Assembly: GCA_019693395.1 (NCBI GenBank)
Contig: JAAMXP010001840.1
Location: forward strand, 1-10,515
From: Ettlia oleoabundans
Lineage: Eukaryota; Chlorophyta; Chlorophyceae; Chlamydomonadales
Length of the DNA: 10,515 bases
Direction: 5' to 3'
Numbering within the stretch: position 1 is the first letter of the stretch; each line of letters begins with the position of its first letter. Of the stretch, positions 8,776-10,515 are shown piece after piece. Under the pieces are notes generated by a model, which was given only the letters and a program-made list of their open reading frames with translations, did no database searches and was not told the origin of the DNA. The position numbers and the translations under genes are program-made.

Positions 8776-9277
8776 GAAGGCTTGTGGCCAGCTAGCCCCC
8801 TTTGTCGATGATCCACAGGGGTGAAGGTTATTACTCAGCAGCAGGCATGGATATAAAAGAGATAGACAGCATGGTATCTTGCGCTTGGGTGTTCAGTTAT
8901 GTGGTGGTGCATCTCAATTTCCCCTGTCTATTCGCGACAGTAATGAATCCCTTATCATGTACTTGTTTGTATTTCTTTCTCCTTGAATTCATGTTATTGA
9001 AGTCCCAGTTCCAGCAGTAGGGTAGCCGTACCACTCATGACATACTGTTCGACCCCTATTAGCATTGTTGCTACTGCACAGATATTGCTGCTGCACAGTG
9101 ATTGCACGGTTTAGCCCTTGCTGGTCTGCAGGTTAAGCTGCCTGCCCCCGTTCGCCATAACGGCCAAGCGGCGAGTCCACTCTCGCCCAGATTTTTAGAC
9201 GACTACGCAGTTACATTCCCTCCCGCGCAACGAGCGTGCTCGCGATCCCCGCGGTAGGGCAGGCCCGCTCGTCCGAA
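8776..9277. other. Spacer between gene B and copy C
   Basis: No gene is supported. The part at 8880-9010 is T-rich and intron-like and resembles the first 130 bases of the window (finding listed). Any exon 1 of copy C should lie here or further upstream, but none was found with a presequence-like peptide and phase-1 donor. Open frames in the segment lack partners. Confidence 0.4.
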
Positions 9278-10044
9278 AGCTTTATTTTCTCTCAGCCCGT
9301 CCTTCCATATAATCTGTCCTTTGGCCGGCTGTATGGTGTTTTCCGTTGCAACGCAATTGTGTATGACAGCGGCGGTCTGCCCGCAGATCGTTCCCCAACA
9401 TTCCTTTCACCCTCCAATTTTTCTTAACGGCCAAACGTGGTCAACTGGTACTCAGCTAGTATTGCTGCAGTCCATGGAACAGGCTGAGTTGGCAGCCCTG
9501 GGCAGCTAGCAACTACCATGTTGAGGCTGCCGTATGCATTTGTGAAGTCGGCGTTTCTTGTGATACGCAGGCAGGGGCAGTTCTGCTGAGAACGAGTCAA
9601 GCTGGAGAGAAGGCAGCGAGGTTATCAATGATGAAGAAAGCTTCAAGGTATGCCGTTTGCGAAGGGTTGTGTCCTGCACATTTGCTTCGCTTCATTGTAA
9701 CCTTGTGTTGCTTTGCGAGCTTAATATACGCCACGCACTTTCCGCCCTGCTCCCTCTTGGTCTACAGATCTGCGTGGAAAGCGCCGTAGGGACAACTGTT
9801 TTGCCGTGTGTATTCATATGCATTTCTGAATGTATCAACTGGAAGAAGCAAGCAGATATGCAAGCAGCTGTGTGCACGGAGGTGGAATCACATTTGAACA
9901 AGTTACGCCAGGAAACGATGTCTCAAAGCTGAAGCTGGCTTTGACTGAGCTGGAGGAGCTGAAGGCGCAGCTCGCTGCTAAGCTTCGATATAGATGAAGG
10001 TTTCCGGAGCTAGAGAGCATGAAAGGGCCACTGGTGGTGACCAG
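9278..10044 (+). pseudogene. Copy C: decayed paralogue of gene A
   Basis: This is a plus-strand duplicate matching gene A from within intron 1 to the end of exon 3, introns included. Exon 2 is 9571-9647 (after ATACGCAG, phase 1 in) and contains SSWREGSE against SSWTEGSK in A. It ends at TTCAAG|GTATGC, phase 0. The intron ends CTCTTGGTCTACAG (A: CCCTTGGTCTGCAG). Exon 3 is 9768-10044, ending at ACCAG|GTAAGA. Its start (CVFICISECINWKKQADMQA) aligns with A's membrane helix and KK motif. The frame ends at TGA 9930-9932. One frame over, coiled-coil sequence continues (KLALTELEELKAQLAAK), aligning with HKLAMAELKE of A, then meets TGA at 9995-9997. The shifted frame reaches the donor in phase 2, like A and B. 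No exon 1 or usable ATG precedes it. Frameshift plus second stop plus missing start argue for a pseudogene, though sequencing error cannot be excluded for a single indel. Confidence 0.65.
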
Positions 10045-10515
10045 GTAAGAGCCCAGGAGCCAAGCCACTGGGCACGCTTGGGGTCGGGCAGATGCAGCAG
10101 GCGCTACGCTATGTTTCACGCAGTTTCTTAGGCAGGCACTGCTTGTAGTAAAGGCACCTGATCATGCTCGTTGCACAATCAGTACAGGGAAGCGCAGCGT
10201 ACACACGCAAAACTTTTTATACAGCGGTGACGAGGAGGAGCCCCTTGCTTGTGCTGCCGAGGTGAAATTTGACTAAGCTCTACGTTTGCACAAGCGTTTT
10301 TCTGATGTTGCCTTGGCACGACTTCGACCGATCTGCGCTCTCAGAGCGATACGTCATCTGTGAGCGTATTGAGCCTCGCGGATGGCAATATGTGTATGGC
10401 AGGTAGAAGTTGCAACTATGTTCACTTGAAAATATTGTGGCAAAAAGCGCACCTAGAATTTGTGGAGCAAATTTCTTCCTGCATTTCGGTTCCGTGAGGT
10501 TTTACGGGTTTCCAA
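10045..10515 (+). other. Downstream tail without a supported gene
   Basis: This begins with the conserved third intron of copy C (GTAAGA...), including the stretch around 10078-10100 that parallels the third introns of A and B (GGGGTCGG-GCAGATGCAGCAG type). A possible acceptor is TTTCACGCAG at 10123. Beyond it I see no exon that fits. A GGCAG|GTAGAA donor-like motif near 10403 resembles the one at 389, without further support. Confidence 0.35.

Noticed and set aside
1..10515. CRISPR array, rRNA or prokaryotic defence system
   Set aside because: There are no regularly spaced direct repeats, no conserved rRNA words and no intact bacterial-type genes.

Overview
This is eukaryotic nuclear DNA. 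There are no bacterial operons or ribosome-binding sites, and no long intact single-exon gene. Coding signal comes as short exons flanked by GT...AG introns of roughly 80-350 bases. Moderate GC, CAG/GCA-rich low complexity, TGTAA-type poly(A) signals and a hAT transposase relic fit a green alga (Chlorophyta, probably Chlorophyceae). That placement is inference: no marker gene is present. All gene models were built by hand from splice motifs, reading frame and intron phase.

Layout: 1-1675 has no convincing gene. It holds a segment resembling 8880-9110 and a perfect 14-bp hairpin with a GTGA loop at 1338-1369. Gene D (+, 1676-2677) is a four-exon hypothetical followed by two TGTAA signals. Gene A (-, 3039-3943) converges on it: it has a mitochondrial-presequence-like first exon, a short exon 2, and an exon 3 with one membrane helix and a charged helical tail. 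Behind gene A lie a GAA/GCA tract (4074-4131) and a structured GC-rich block (4497-4582). A degraded hAT transposase 3' end lies on the minus strand (4863-5604). From 5605 to 7734 only weak open frames occur. Gene B (+, 7735-8775) is a four-exon gene with the same architecture as A. Copy C (+, 9278-10044) is a clear but broken relative of A in opposite orientation. The last ~470 bases hold nothing I can support.

Main result: A, B and C appear to be three members of one small gene family not recognised here. They share intron phases 1-0-2, a 21-25-residue exon 2 whose first full codon is Arg in all three, and a third exon that opens with a hydrophobic segment. A and C are clearly homologous at nucleotide level, introns included. 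B is linked mainly by gene structure and by its third intron. B is open throughout, A has a stop just before its conserved last donor, and C is frameshifted and lacks exon 1: a birth-and-death cluster. A organelle-membrane role for the products is inference only.
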